In this document: one piece after another, positions 16,451 through 26,146 of the stretch
Layout: every line of letters begins with the position of its first letter
Position numbering within the stretch: the stretch's first letter is position 1
Origin: Thiohalocapsa sp. PB-PSB1
GTDB lineage: Bacteria; Pseudomonadota; Gammaproteobacteria; Chromatiales; Chromatiaceae
DNA: 64,000 nt
Direction of reading: 5' to 3'
Assembly: GCA_016745215.1 (NCBI GenBank)
Contig: CP050890.1
Span: 2,170,001 to 2,234,000 of the forward strand
Position numbers and translations under genes: made by a program
Notes under the pieces: model-generated
Database searches by the model: none
Seen by the model: only the letters and a program-made list of their open reading frames with translations
Told to the model about the DNA's origin: nothing

Positions 16451-19117
16451 TCAATCGGCCCCTGGTGACGCTGCAGGAGTGTTCCGTGCCGGCGTTGCGG
16501 TCGAAATCGCCTCGACCCGCGCACGGATAGCAGGCAACCCCGCCCGATCCGATGGGCTGATGTGCATTCCTGCCTGATCGAGAGCATCGAAGATTGCCAG
16601 CATGGCGCTCCAATGCTGGGCCAGAGCGTGTTGATCGCCGCGGGCATCGGCGACGGTTCCGAGCTTGTAATGGGATACAGCCAGATCCCGCTGCCACTCG
16701 GCATTGCCGGGCTCATCAGCAGCCAGGCGCTCAGCGATGGCCAGCGAGCCCTCGAAGTCCTGCTGCGCCCCATCCAGATCACCGCGGGCGACTTTGACAT
16801 CACCGAGCTTGTCCAGGCTCACCGACAGATCCCGCTGCCACTCGGCATTGCCGGGCTCATCAGCAGCCAGGCGCTCACGGATAGCCAGCGAGCCCTCGAA
16901 GTCCTGCTGCGCCCCATCCAGATCACCGCGGGCGACTTTGACATCACCGAGCTTATTCAAACTCACCGACAGATCCCGCTGCCACCCGGCATTGCCGGGC
17001 TCATCAGCAGCCAGGCGCTCAGCGATAGCCAGATCGCGCTCATAGTCCTGCTGCGCCCCATCCAGATCACCGCGGGCGACTTTGACATCGCCGAGCTTGT
17101 TCAGGCTCACCGACAGATCCCGCTGCCACTCGGCATTGCCGGGCTCATCAGCAGCCAGGCGCTCACGGATAGCCAGCGAGCCCTCGAAGTCCTGCTGCGC
17201 CCCATCCAGATCACCGCGGGCGACTTTGACATCACCGAGCTTATTCAGGCTCACCGACAGATCCCGCTGCCACCCGGCATTGCCGGGCTCATCAGCAGCC
17301 AGGCGCTCAGCGATGGCCAGCGAGCGCTCATAGTCCTGCTGCGCCCCATCCAGATCACCGCGGGCGACTTTGACATCGCCGAGCTTGTTCAGGCTCACCG
17401 ACAGATCCCGCTGCCACTCGGCATTGCCGGGCTCATCAGCAGCCAGGCGCTCACGGATAGCCAGCGAGCCCTCGAAGTCCTGCTGCGCCCCATCCAGATC
17501 ACCGCGGGCGACTTTGACATCACCGAGCTTATTCAGGCTCACCGACAGATCCCGCTGCCACCCGGCATTGCCGGGCTCATCAGCAGCCAGGCGCTCAGCG
17601 ATGGCCAGCGAGCGCTCAAAGTCCTGCTGCGCCCCATCCAGATCACCGCGGGCGACTTTGACATCGCCGAGCCTCTCCAGGCTCACCGACAGATCCCGCT
17701 GCCACCCGGCATTGCCGGGCTCATCAGCAGCCAGGCGCTTGCGGATAGCCAGCGAGCCCTCGTAGTCCTGCTGCGCCCCATCCAGATCACCGCGGGCGAC
17801 TTTGACATCGCCGAGCTTGTTCAGGCTCACCGACAGATCCCGCTGCCACTCGGCATTGCCGGGCTCATCAGCAGCCAGGCGCTTGCGGATAGCCAGCGAG
17901 CTCTCGAAGTCCTGCTGCGCCCCATCCAGATCACCGCGAGCGACTTTGACATCGCCGAGCTTCTCCAGGCTCACCGACAGATCCCGCTGCCACCCGGCAT
18001 TGCCGGGCTCATCAGCAGCCAGGCGCTCAAGGATGGCCAGGGAGCTCTCGTAGTCCTCTTGCGCCCCATCCAGATCACCGCGGGCGACTTTGACATCGCC
18101 GGTGCGATCAAAACAAAGCCCAAGATTGTGCTGCCAATGCGGCTCCTCGGGTTGGAGCGCGATCAATGTCTCCACACGCTGACGGGCCAGGGCAAAGTCC
18201 CGCTCGGCCGCATCAAGGGTGCCGCGGATCATCGCAAGATCGCCCTGATCGATCAGGAAACCCCAGTGGGCAGCAAGGGCCTCGGGCCAGTCCGGCGCAA
18301 GCTCGACGATCTGGGCATAGAGACCACGCGCTTGCTCAGCCTCGCCCTCGGAGGCATAGAGTCCGGCACTGGCGAGCAGCGGCTCCAGCTTGGCGAGGTT
18401 GGCAGCGCGGTCCGCAAGAAAGCGCGCGACGATGTCCTCGCGCTGGGTCTCGATGTAGTCGAGGGCCTGGGACGGACCTTGCTCTTGCAGGATGCGGGTG
18501 AGCTTGCTGGCGATCGTATCGGCATCGGCACCGCTGGCAATGCGCTGAAACTCCTCGGCCAGCGCATGAATGCGCTGGAGCTGCGCATCGCGCTGTTTCA
18601 GGGCCGCCTCGAGCTGGCGCTCGCGCTCCTGCCAATCGCCGACAATCGCCTCGGCGGCTTCCTTCTGGCGCCGATAGGTTGCCTCGACCGATTCCACGAG
18701 CTGAACGCGGATCTCAGGAATACTGATGGCGCCGTCGCCGAGCTTGCCTTCGACATAGGCGACGATGGTCACTACGGCGGAAACCAGGGCGAGAAAAGAG
18801 ACGAATTTAGCCCAGCCCGAGCTGAGCCAGGAGCGCCAATCGCGGCGGGAGGCCGTGGGCTCCGGCTCTGCTGGCGCCTCATCGGAATCCGATGGCTCCG
18901 GCTCGTCAGGAATGACATCGGAGGGCGGCCGCTCGGGATCGGCAGATGTTTCATCGCTGCACGCCCGTGGAGCGGACTCGAGATGTTCAGCAAGTGACTG
19001 CGGCTCCTCCGGCAGCGGCTTCGATGCGCCGTCATCATCGCCGATGAAAACCGATGGCTCCGCGGGCTTCGCTGCCGATTCTTGATCTTCGGTTTGTCCT
19101 TTATGGATGTCGATCAT
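16451..19117 (-). CDS. membrane-anchored TPR repeat protein, long copy
   Basis: An 888-residue protein. Residues 1-90 are acidic and Pro/Glu-rich; a single membrane segment follows (FVSFLALVSAVVTIVAYVE, about 105-123), then a coiled coil (RRQKEAAEAIVGDWQERERQ). The C-terminal half has nine nearly identical 48-residue units (LAADEPGNAGWQRDLSVSLN, then KLGDVKVARGDLDGAQQDFE) plus diverged units at both ends. Each unit is about 1.4 TPRs. The DNA identity of the 144-bp units points to recent expansion. A shorter copy lies at 40289. It probably forms a scaffold on the cytoplasmic face; partner unknown. Confidence 0.85.
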   Translation of the reverse strand: MIDIHKGQTEDQESAAKPAEPSVFIGDDDGASKPLPEEPQSLAEHLESAPRACSDETSADPERPPSDVIPDEPEPSDSDEAPAEPEPTASRRDWRSWLSSGWAKFVSFLALVSAVVTIVAYVEGKLGDGAISIPEIRVQLVESVEATYRRQKEAAEAIVGDWQERERQLEAALKQRDAQLQRIHALAEEFQRIASGADADTIASKLTRILQEQGPSQALDYIETQREDIVARFLADRAANLAKLEPLLASAGLYASEGEAEQARGLYAQIVELAPDWPEALAAHWGFLIDQGDLAMIRGTLDAAERDFALARQRVETLIALQPEEPHWQHNLGLCFDRTGDVKVARGDLDGAQEDYESSLAILERLAADEPGNAGWQRDLSVSLEKLGDVKVARGDLDGAQQDFESSLAIRKRLAADEPGNAEWQRDLSVSLNKLGDVKVARGDLDGAQQDYEGSLAIRKRLAADEPGNAGWQRDLSVSLERLGDVKVARGDLDGAQQDFERSLAIAERLAADEPGNAGWQRDLSVSLNKLGDVKVARGDLDGAQQDFEGSLAIRERLAADEPGNAEWQRDLSVSLNKLGDVKVARGDLDGAQQDYERSLAIAERLAADEPGNAGWQRDLSVSLNKLGDVKVARGDLDGAQQDFEGSLAIRERLAADEPGNAEWQRDLSVSLNKLGDVKVARGDLDGAQQDYERDLAIAERLAADEPGNAGWQRDLSVSLNKLGDVKVARGDLDGAQQDFEGSLAIRERLAADEPGNAEWQRDLSVSLDKLGDVKVARGDLDGAQQDFEGSLAIAERLAADEPGNAEWQRDLAVSHYKLGTVADARGDQHALAQHWSAMLAIFDALDQAGMHISPSDRAGLPAIRARVEAISTATPARNTPAASPGAD

Positions 19118-19525
19118 CTCGTATGCCTTCGGTGGCGTGTTTGCTGGCGGGTGAATTGTGCGAATTCTTATAGTGTATTCGTTTTGCTGTGTATCCGAAA
19201 CGACGCTGCGCGGGCTGGTCTTGGGGCTGCAGGCGTTGCCGAACCGGTTTGCTTGCTGCTTGGGAATTGTTTACTCAGAGAGTTTCGATGCTTGATGCGT
19301 TGGGTAATTCTTTGGAGATGGGATTCCGAGAGTGAGAGGTTGGATTTGGGGTGGGATATTGGGATCGGTTTGAGATGTATCTGTGTGAGTTGGATGGGAG
19401 GGAGGGGATGTGGCGAGTCGTTTTAGATGTATGATTGCCTGATGCAGGTGGTGAGGCTGCATTAGGCGATGCCGGGTGGGAAGCTGGCGCTCCCGGTGGG
19501 CCGGCTGGAAAGCCGGCGCTGCCAG

Positions 19526-19672
19526 GACATGACATCAAGGCATGAGAAACTTGACGTTTTCTGGGTGCTGCCTTAAAAGAAGCTCATTAGTCGCCACAGA
19601 GATGCAGAGTGCGCACAGGGGCCAAGGCGAATGCATGCCTCTTCTCTGTGTTCTCTGCGTCTCCGCGGTGTG
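19526..19672. repeat. dispersed palindromic repeat (CACCGCAGAGACGCAGAG family)
   Basis: GACATGACATCAAGGCATGAG followed by the arms CCACAGAGATGCAGAGTGCG and CTCTGCGTCTCCGCGGTG. It is collinear with 2250-2403 over about 150 bp with scattered changes. The flanking 19118-19525 has no gene; its last part (GATGTGGCGAGTCGTTT to GGCGATGCCGG and one array half unit) matches 43282-43400. Confidence 0.7.
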
Positions 19673-19778
19673 TCGAACTTCGTCCCGGGTGCATGGGTCG
19701 ATGTGTTACGCGGGCAACGCCCCGGAAAACAGCGGACAAGGCGTTGGCAGATCTACGCGTCGAACGCGTGCCAAATCC

Positions 19779-19846
19779 ATTGAATCCGTAGTGAATCCGT
19801 AGGACAACCAAGTGAATCCGTAGGAAAGTGAATCCGTAGGACAACC
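19779..19846 (+). promoter_or_regulatory. four GTGAATCCGTAGGA direct repeats before the defence operon
   Basis: The motif TGAATCCGTAG occurs four times in about 60 bases, ending directly at the ATG of the HTH gene (unit forms GTGAATCCGTAGGACAACC and GTGAATCCGTAGGAAA). Regular direct repeats at this position could be an operator for the adjacent HTH protein or a recent slippage product. Confidence 0.6.
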
Positions 19847-20104
19847 ATGCATACCGGCATCTATGACCAGTGCCAATTGGTGCAACCAGATCGGGAGAAG
19901 GACTTGCAAGATCGCTGGCGGTCGCTCGATGAGATCGCGCAAGATATGGGCGTTTCCATAGACGGGGCTTACGCCTGGGTCACGCAGAAAGACGTGCCTG
20001 GACACAAGGTCGGGCGTTGCTGGAAGTTCCAGCAGCAGAACCTGGATAGGTGGGTGCGCGGCGCAGGTGCGGTGGGTGCAAGCGCGGGGACGCAGGACGA
20101 ATAG
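19847..20104 (+). CDS. excisionase-type helix-turn-helix protein
   Basis: An 85-residue protein. The segment LQDRWRSLDEIAQDMGVSID, then GAYAWVTQKDVPGHKVGRCW and KFQQQNLDRWVR, is the MerR/excisionase-like HTH_17 fold, with the wing ending in W-K-F. It is the first gene of the defence operon, 16 bases before radC-like, and direct repeats abut its start. Regulation of the operon or DNA binding for the system is the likely role. Confidence 0.75.
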   Translation: MHTGIYDQCQLVQPDREKDLQDRWRSLDEIAQDMGVSIDGAYAWVTQKDVPGHKVGRCWKFQQQNLDRWVRGAGAVGASAGTQDE

Positions 20105-20120
20105 GGAACGCAGCAAGGGC

Positions 20121-20819
20121 ATGTCTTACCTGGAAGGTCACCGTCAGCGATTGCGCGACCGCTTCAACGGGAGCGGTCTCAGCGCGTTCGAAGATCACGA
20201 AGTCCTCGAATTGCTGTTGACCTACGCCGTGCCGAGGAAGGACGTGAAACCCATCGCCCGCGCCTTGCTCGATCGCTTCGGGTCGCTTGCCAACGTCCTC
20301 GACACCCCAGCGGCAGAGTTGGCCAAGGTCGACGGAATCGGCGATTTCGCGGCGACACTGCTCAACCTGATGCCGGCGCTCACGCGGCGCTATCTGCGAG
20401 TCCGCTGGGGGCACAAGCCGCAACTCGGCACCCGCGAGGATCTGATCCGCTTCGCCGTGGATGAGCTTTCTACCGCCAACAACGAGGTCTTTCTGCTCAT
20501 TCTGCTGACCCACGAAAACCACGTCCTGAGAGCCTTGCCGCTGATCGAGGGCAGCATCGACAGCGCCCCGGTTTACCCGCGCCTGGTGGTCGAGGCCGCG
20601 CTGCGCCATCGCGCGGCAAAGGTGGTGTTCGCCCACAATCATCCCGGCGGGCGAGCGGAGCCGTCGCAAAACGACATCGCCGTGACCAACAGGCTCGTCG
20701 GCGTGTTCGAGTCGATCGGGATTCCGGTCATCGATCACCTGATCGTTGCCGGTCCACAAGCCTTCAGCATGGCTGGTGCCGGGCTGCTGGAGTCTGCCGG
20801 CACAAACGCAGCGGGGTGA
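20121..20819 (+). CDS. radC: RadC/JAMM domain protein
   Basis: A 232-residue protein of the RadC family: N-terminal helix-hairpin-helix region (DTPAAELAKVDGIGDFAA) and a C-terminal JAMM motif VFAHNHPGGRAEPSQND with an upstream Glu. RadC-like proteins are frequent in genomic islands and defence loci; their biochemical role is unresolved. The stop and the next start are six bases apart. Confidence 0.85.
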   Translation: MSYLEGHRQRLRDRFNGSGLSAFEDHEVLELLLTYAVPRKDVKPIARALLDRFGSLANVLDTPAAELAKVDGIGDFAATLLNLMPALTRRYLRVRWGHKPQLGTREDLIRFAVDELSTANNEVFLLILLTHENHVLRALPLIEGSIDSAPVYPRLVVEAALRHRAAKVVFAHNHPGGRAEPSQNDIAVTNRLVGVFESIGIPVIDHLIVAGPQAFSMAGAGLLESAGTNAAG

Positions 20820-20825
20820 CTCGGC

Positions 20826-23800
20826 ATGAGCGCGGCCATCGAAAAAGACATGCTGCTCGAAGGACCGCTGTGGCCCGAGCCCGTTCGCGTGCTCGGCCTG
20901 GAGCAGTTCGGCGCCATGCTCCAGATCGACGCCGTCGGTACCCGCACGCGCCAGTTCTATCCCGGCATCATCGTCACGGCAGAGCAGGCGCAGCGGCTCA
21001 GGATCCTCTCCAGCGCCAAGGGCATGGACTTTTCTGGGGATGCCGAGGCGTTTCATCTTGCCATCGAGGCCCTGCGCATCCGCCTCGCCTACGAGTACGA
21101 CCCACACTTCGCGGTCAACGCCTCGGCCATCACCCCGCTGCCGCATCAGCTCGATGCGGTCTACCGCTACATGCTCAAGTCGCCGCTGGTGCGCCTCTTG
21201 CTCGCCGACGACCCCGGTGCCGGCAAGACCATCATGGCCGGGTTGCTGCTCAAAGAGCTGCGCTTCCGTGGACTGGCGGACCGGGTGCTGATCGTCTTAC
21301 CGCCGCTGGTCTCTCGCCAATGGCAGGAGGAGCTCTCGGAGAAGTTCTCCGAGGAGTTCACCATCGTCGATAACGGTGTGCTCAAGGCCAACGTCGGCCG
21401 CAACCCCTGGACTGAGAACGACCGCTGCATCACCTCGGTCTACTGGGCCGCGCGCGACAATGTGCTCGAGACGCTCAAGGAGGCGGACTGGGACCTGGTC
21501 ATCGCCGACGAGGCGCACAAGATGGCCGCCTACCGCCAAGGCGTGCGCGCGCAGAAGACCCGCAAGACCCGACTCTATCGGCTTGGCGAAGAGCTTTCCG
21601 TCCGCACCAAGCATCTGCTGCTGCTGACCGCCACGCCGCACAAGGGCGATCCCGAGAACTTCCGTCTCCTGCTCGAACTGCTCGACAAGGATCTGTTTGC
21701 CGATCGGCACATCCTCGAGGAGGCCATGTCCTCGGCAGATAACCCGATCATCTTGCGCCGGCTCAAGGAGGAGATGTGCCGATTCGACGGATCGCCGCTG
21801 TTTCCGCAGCGCACCGTCAAGACCGTCACCTTCGACCTGAGCCGTGCGGAGCGCGCGCTCTACGACGCGGTCACGGAGTACGTCACCGAACACTTCAACA
21901 AAGCGATGCAGGAGGAGAAGCGCAACGTCGGCTTCGCGATGACCATTCTGCAGCGGCGCCTGACATCGAGCCTCGCCGCCATCACCGCGTCGCTCAACCG
22001 TCGTCACGAGCGTCTCCAGGAACTGCTCGACCAGGTACGAGCGCTCGCTGCGGCCAAGGCCAGAACGACGCTTCGCGACGGCACCTCGGACGCGGCGCTC
22101 GACGATCTGCGCCCCGATCTCCGCCCCGGTCTAGTCAGCGGCGCCGATGTGGATGATCTCGACGACCTATCCGAGACCGAGCGCTGGGACGTCGAGGACT
22201 CGCTGGTCGAACGTCTCACCAACGCCGAGTCCATCGGCGAGTTGGAGGCCGAGGTTCAGGCCCTGGAGCGGCTCTTGCGGCAGGCGCGCGCGGCGCTGGG
22301 CAGTGGCATCGAGGCCAAACTGATCCAGCTCACGGACGCCATCCTGCGCGATGAGGGCCTGGCCGCGCGGGGCGAGAAGCTCTTGATCTTCACCGAGGCC
22401 AAGGACACGCTCACATTCCTCGTGGAGCAGCTCCGCGCCCAGGGTTTCATCGTCGCCGTCATCGAGGGTTCGCTCTCCATGGATCAACGGCGCCAACAGC
22501 AGGAGCTGTTCCGCGGCGAGGCGCAGATCATGGTGGCGACCGAGGCCGGTGGCGAGTCCATCAACCTCCAGTTCTGCAACCAGATGGTCAATTACGACAT
22601 CCCGTGGAACCCCAACCGGCTCGAACAGCGCATGGGTCGCATCCACCGTATCGGCCAGCAGAACGAGGTCTTCATCTTCAACCTCGTCGCCACCGATACC
22701 CGCGAGGGTGCCGTACTGGCCGCGCTGCTGCGCAAGATGGAAGAGATGCGCAAGGGGCTCGGTTCGGACCGCGTCTTCGACCTGGTGGGGGACCTGCTCG
22801 AAGACCACGAAATCTCCCTCTCGGAGCTGATCATCGACTGCATCACCAACCGGCGGCGCCTCGCCGACGCGGTGACCAGCATCGAGCAGGCGGTCAGCCC
22901 CGATCACCAACGCTCGCTCATGGCCGTCCGCGAGGAGGGGCTCGCACGCCGCTTCGTGAATCTGCCGGAGCTGCGCATCGACGCCATGCGCTCAGCGGGC
23001 CAAGCCTTGCTGCCGTCGCACCTGGAGCAGTTCTTCACCCGCACCCTGGAGCGCAATCGCGGCCGTTGGGAACGGCGGGCCGACGGTAAGCTGCGGGTCG
23101 AGCGGGTGCCGGTGAATCTTCGTCACGAGCAGGAGATCGACTTCCGACGCCGTCATGGCAGCGTGAACCGAGCCTATCTCTCCCTCACCTTCGACAAGGC
23201 CGAGGTCGGCGAAGACGGCCGCACCGAGCTGCTCGGTCCCGGGCACCCGCTCTTCGAGTCGGTCCTTAAGGCAGCCGAGACCGGCTTCACCGATGCCCTG
23301 GCGCGCGGCGCCCTGTTCTTCGATGTCGACGCGCGTGGGCCGGAGCGACTCTGGTTCTTCCGCGGTGTGGTCGGCGATGGCACTGGACGCGTGCTCTCCC
23401 AACGGCTCTTCGCCGTCCGCGAGGACGCCACATCTGTCCAGTCACCAGGTGCCGGCGAAGGCGCCGACGTTGCGTTCACGCCCGCGCACCCGATCCGGCT
23501 CCACGACCTCCGTCCGCGTACCGACGGGCCTGTGCCGCCCGCCATGACGGACTTCGACCTGCGCAAGCACGCCGCGACGCGTTACTGCCTAGAGCACCTG
23601 GTGCCGCGCTTCGTCAACGAGGTCGCGAGCGGGCGCCTGAAGGAGCTGGGCCTCAAGGAGCGCTATTTGGAGCGCTCCTTTCGCGTCGTGATCAGCCGGC
23701 ATGCCGACCGTCTCCTCGACTTCGAAGCCAAGTCCGCCCAAGGGCAGGACATGAGCCTGGCCATCGGACGCGAACAGCGGCTCATGCAGGAGGCGAAGCG

Positions 23801-24287
23801 TCGCCAGGAAGAACGGCTCGCGGAGATCCGGCTGGAGCAGCAACTGGTGCCCCGAGCCCCTGAGCTCCTCGGTGTGATCACGGTGCTGCCCCCCGATGAA
23901 AGCGCAAACGCGAACGTGGACCGCGCGAGCCCACCGACAGCCGCCAGCGATGCGCTGCTCGCCCAGGTGCGCGAGGTCGAGGTCGCGCAAGGGCGCGTCC
24001 TCGACGACATCCGCGATCAGGGGCTCGGTCTCGACGCCGTCGCGCGGGATGCCGACGGTCAGGATGCCCGCTTCGTCCTCGCCCGCGAGATCGACGCCGA
24101 CGCGCGCCTGTGGCTGCGCGCAAGCACCTGGGCACTGGCGCAACACTTGGATGATCGGGTTGCACTGTACGCGGCTCGAGACGGCCAGCTCCTGACGCTG
24201 ACCGCGCGGGACGCGGCGCTTGCGGCCAAGGTCGATGAGCTGAATCGAAGGATCTCCATCCAACTGGACGGGTCTCGTATCCCGTAG
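20826..24287 (+). CDS. SNF2-family helicase (DrmD-like)
   Basis: A 1153-residue SF2 ATPase. Seen: LLADDPGAGKTIMAG (Walker A), DLVIADEAHKM (DEAH), LLLTATPHKG, a long helical insert rich in Arg/Glu, a second RecA domain with VATEAGGESINLQFCN and MGRIHRIGQQ, then a ~500-residue C-terminal part of unknown fold with a coiled coil (EQRLMQEAKRRQEERLAEIR). Size and order resemble DrmD of class 1 DISARM and COG0553 helicases in methyltransferase-linked defence loci. DISARM drmA, drmB and drmC are not present, so it is not a standard DISARM. Confidence 0.85.
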   Translation: MSAAIEKDMLLEGPLWPEPVRVLGLEQFGAMLQIDAVGTRTRQFYPGIIVTAEQAQRLRILSSAKGMDFSGDAEAFHLAIEALRIRLAYEYDPHFAVNASAITPLPHQLDAVYRYMLKSPLVRLLLADDPGAGKTIMAGLLLKELRFRGLADRVLIVLPPLVSRQWQEELSEKFSEEFTIVDNGVLKANVGRNPWTENDRCITSVYWAARDNVLETLKEADWDLVIADEAHKMAAYRQGVRAQKTRKTRLYRLGEELSVRTKHLLLLTATPHKGDPENFRLLLELLDKDLFADRHILEEAMSSADNPIILRRLKEEMCRFDGSPLFPQRTVKTVTFDLSRAERALYDAVTEYVTEHFNKAMQEEKRNVGFAMTILQRRLTSSLAAITASLNRRHERLQELLDQVRALAAAKARTTLRDGTSDAALDDLRPDLRPGLVSGADVDDLDDLSETERWDVEDSLVERLTNAESIGELEAEVQALERLLRQARAALGSGIEAKLIQLTDAILRDEGLAARGEKLLIFTEAKDTLTFLVEQLRAQGFIVAVIEGSLSMDQRRQQQELFRGEAQIMVATEAGGESINLQFCNQMVNYDIPWNPNRLEQRMGRIHRIGQQNEVFIFNLVATDTREGAVLAALLRKMEEMRKGLGSDRVFDLVGDLLEDHEISLSELIIDCITNRRRLADAVTSIEQAVSPDHQRSLMAVREEGLARRFVNLPELRIDAMRSAGQALLPSHLEQFFTRTLERNRGRWERRADGKLRVERVPVNLRHEQEIDFRRRHGSVNRAYLSLTFDKAEVGEDGRTELLGPGHPLFESVLKAAETGFTDALARGALFFDVDARGPERLWFFRGVVGDGTGRVLSQRLFAVREDATSVQSPGAGEGADVAFTPAHPIRLHDLRPRTDGPVPPAMTDFDLRKHAATRYCLEHLVPRFVNEVASGRLKELGLKERYLERSFRVVISRHADRLLDFEAKSAQGQDMSLAIGREQRLMQEAKRRQEERLAEIRLEQQLVPRAPELLGVITVLPPDESANANVDRASPPTAASDALLAQVREVEVAQGRVLDDIRDQGLGLDAVARDADGQDARFVLAREIDADARLWLRASTWALAQHLDDRVALYAARDGQLLTLTARDAALAAKVDELNRRISIQLDGSRIP

Positions 24288-24312
24288 GCTGCAAGTGACG
24301 AGCCCAAACGGG

Positions 24313-24346
24313 GCAGTTGAACCACGAAGAACACGAAGAGCACGAA
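24313..24346 (+). repeat. CACGAAG repeat between helicase and ATPase genes
   Basis: GAACCACGAAGAACACGAAG and AGCACGAAG repeat a nine-base unit just before the ATPase start. A similar ACCACGAAG phrase is a common dispersed repeat in proteobacteria. It may mark the junction where the ATPase/DUF4276 pair entered the operon, and it supplies no obvious Shine-Dalgarno. Confidence 0.4.
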
Positions 24347-24347
24347 G

Positions 24348-25454
24348 ATGAGCGACGGCCTCAAACGCATCCGAATCGAAGGATTGGGCTCAATTGCCGA
24401 GATCGAGTTGGCGCCCGGACCGCTGACTGTGTTGATCGGCGCGAACGGGTCCGGAAAGTCAAATCTGCTCAGGACCTTGCGCATGCTGCCACTCATGCGC
24501 ACCGGTGCGTTGCAGCGGTTTGTCGGCGAGGCAGGTGGTGCGGCTGCCCTCCTGCACTATGGCCCGAAGCAGACGCAGGCAATCACCCTGGAACTCGACT
24601 TCGAGCAAGGCGGGGCTGGCAACCGCTATCAAGTCCGCCTGGGGTTTGCGGCGGGTGACCGGCTCATGTACCTGGACGAGTCCGTCGGCTATCGCCATCC
24701 GGCCTCGACCGACATGGCCATGACCAGTCTCGGTGCGGGACACTGGGAGTCCGTGCTGCGGGAGCGGGTCCAACAACATCCCACGAACAAGACAGTCAAC
24801 TACTGGCTGTCCCAGCTGAGCTTCTTCCACTTCCACGATACATCCATGACGTCGGCGCTGCGCACCCAGGCCCTCGCCACTGACGACCAGTTTCTCCGGT
24901 CGGATGGCAGCAACCTCGCGGCCTTTCTAGCGCGTTTGGAGGGTAGCGACGAGGAGGCGGACCGCAAGGCCTGGCGACGCATCGGGCTCCTGGTTCAGCG
25001 CGTCGCGCCAGGTGTGCGGGAGCTGCTTCCGACCCCGGCCGGCGGCAACAGCGTGCGTCTCGATTGGAACGACGACCGTGGAGAGCGATTCGGGGCGCAT
25101 CAGCTCTCCGATGGGACCTTACGCGCCATCGCCTTGATCACCGCGCTTGCCCAACCGATCGCGAGCCTGCCCCGGTTCCTCAGCATCGACGAGCCTGAGC
25201 TCGGGTTGCATCCGTCGGCCATCGGCTTACTGGCCGAGTTGGCGCGTTCGGTTTCGCACCGCACCCAGGTGCTGTTCGCCACCCAGTCGACCGCGTTCCT
25301 CGACCACTTCGACGCCGAGGAGGTGGCCGTCGTCGAACGTCGGGACGGGCAGACGATACTGGAGCGATTGGATCCCGAATGCCTGGACACCTGGTTGGAT
25401 GACTACAGCCTGTCTGAAATCTTCGACAAGGGAGTCATCGGAGGTCGCCCGTGA
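24348..25454 (+). CDS. AAA ATPase of the COG4637 (OLD/AbiLi-like) type
   Basis: A 368-residue ABC-type ATPase: LTVLIGANGSGKSNLLRTLR (Walker A), AHQLSDGTLRAIAL (signature), FLSIDEPELGLHPSAIGLL (Walker B) and LFATQSTAFLDHFDAEEVAV (switch). This is the core of COG4637 proteins paired with DUF4276 partners. Its stop overlaps the next start (GTGA). By analogy with AbiL and PARIS pairs it may sense infection and license the TOPRIM-like partner. Confidence 0.85.
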   Translation: MSDGLKRIRIEGLGSIAEIELAPGPLTVLIGANGSGKSNLLRTLRMLPLMRTGALQRFVGEAGGAAALLHYGPKQTQAITLELDFEQGGAGNRYQVRLGFAAGDRLMYLDESVGYRHPASTDMAMTSLGAGHWESVLRERVQQHPTNKTVNYWLSQLSFFHFHDTSMTSALRTQALATDDQFLRSDGSNLAAFLARLEGSDEEADRKAWRRIGLLVQRVAPGVRELLPTPAGGNSVRLDWNDDRGERFGAHQLSDGTLRAIALITALAQPIASLPRFLSIDEPELGLHPSAIGLLAELARSVSHRTQVLFATQSTAFLDHFDAEEVAVVERRDGQTILERLDPECLDTWLDDYSLSEIFDKGVIGGRP

Positions 25455-26146
25455 CGCGCCTGATTGTGGTCGTCGAGGGTCAAACTGAGGAAGCCTTCGT
25501 CAACAGCGTGCTCAAGCCGCATCTGGACCCACTCGGCGTTTACACCTCGGCCACCATTGTCGGCAAACGGCTCGCACAACGGCGTGGCTCTGGCGGACGC
25601 GGTGGCGGTCACTACAGGCATTGGCGCCGAGACATTGTGAAGCTGCTGGAGCCGGCATCACGCGACTGCTGGGTAACGACGCTGTTTGATCTCTACGGGC
25701 TGCCGGATGACTTTCCGAACTACGAGACCATCCGGCAGCTGCCTGATCGCGCGGCACGGAGAGGCGCATGCGAAGCGGCCCTTGCCGAGGATGTGGACCA
25801 TCATCGATTCATCCCCTATGTGCAACAGTTCGAGTTCGAGGCTTTGGTGCTCGCCGCCTTGCCGGCTCTCGGCAACCTGTTGGACGACCCGGTCCAGCAG
25901 CAGGGCTTGGCGACGCTCACGGCTGAGATCGGAGCGGTGGCGCCGGAAGATGTCAACGATGGACCGCAGACCGCGCCCTCGAAACGGCTCCTCGCCCATG
26001 TTCCGGGATACAACAAGGTGCTGCATGGGGAGCTCGCTACGCTGGAGGCCGGCTTGCCGACGCTGAGGGATACCTGCCCAGGCTTCGATGGGTGGGTCAC
26101 TGGACTTGAGACACTCGTCACCGAAGCGGATGGCGACGATGGCTGA
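25451..26146 (+). CDS. DUF4276 protein, TOPRIM-like effector candidate
   Basis: A 231-residue protein. N-terminal LIVVVEGQTEEAFVNSVLKP gives the TOPRIM Glu motif, and TTLFDLYGLPDDF gives the conserved Asp region; YVQQFEFEALVL is a further DUF4276 hallmark. It starts at GTG within the ATPase stop. DUF4276 proteins work with AAA ATPases in abortive-infection systems such as AbiL; nuclease activity here is inferred. Confidence 0.8.
   Translation: MTRLIVVVEGQTEEAFVNSVLKPHLDPLGVYTSATIVGKRLAQRRGSGGRGGGHYRHWRRDIVKLLEPASRDCWVTTLFDLYGLPDDFPNYETIRQLPDRAARRGACEAALAEDVDHHRFIPYVQQFEFEALVLAALPALGNLLDDPVQQQGLATLTAEIGAVAPEDVNDGPQTAPSKRLLAHVPGYNKVLHGELATLEAGLPTLRDTCPGFDGWVTGLETLVTEADGDDG

Noticed and set aside
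16562..18997. An 811-codon open frame on the plus strand opposite the long TPR gene, and a 301-codon one at 40400-41305
   Set aside because: They are the mirror of the 144-bp repeats: once one unit lacks stops on the other strand, all units do. The translation is a monotonous repeat and the minus-strand frame has the membrane segment and sensible ends.
19980..21146. A 388-codon frame on the minus strand opposite the RadC and helicase genes
   Set aside because: It is a high-GC shadow; the plus strand carries the JAMM and helicase motifs.
20826..24287. A canonical DISARM system
   Set aside because: The helicase resembles DrmD, but no DUF1998 protein (DrmB), DrmA helicase or PLD nuclease (DrmC) is present.
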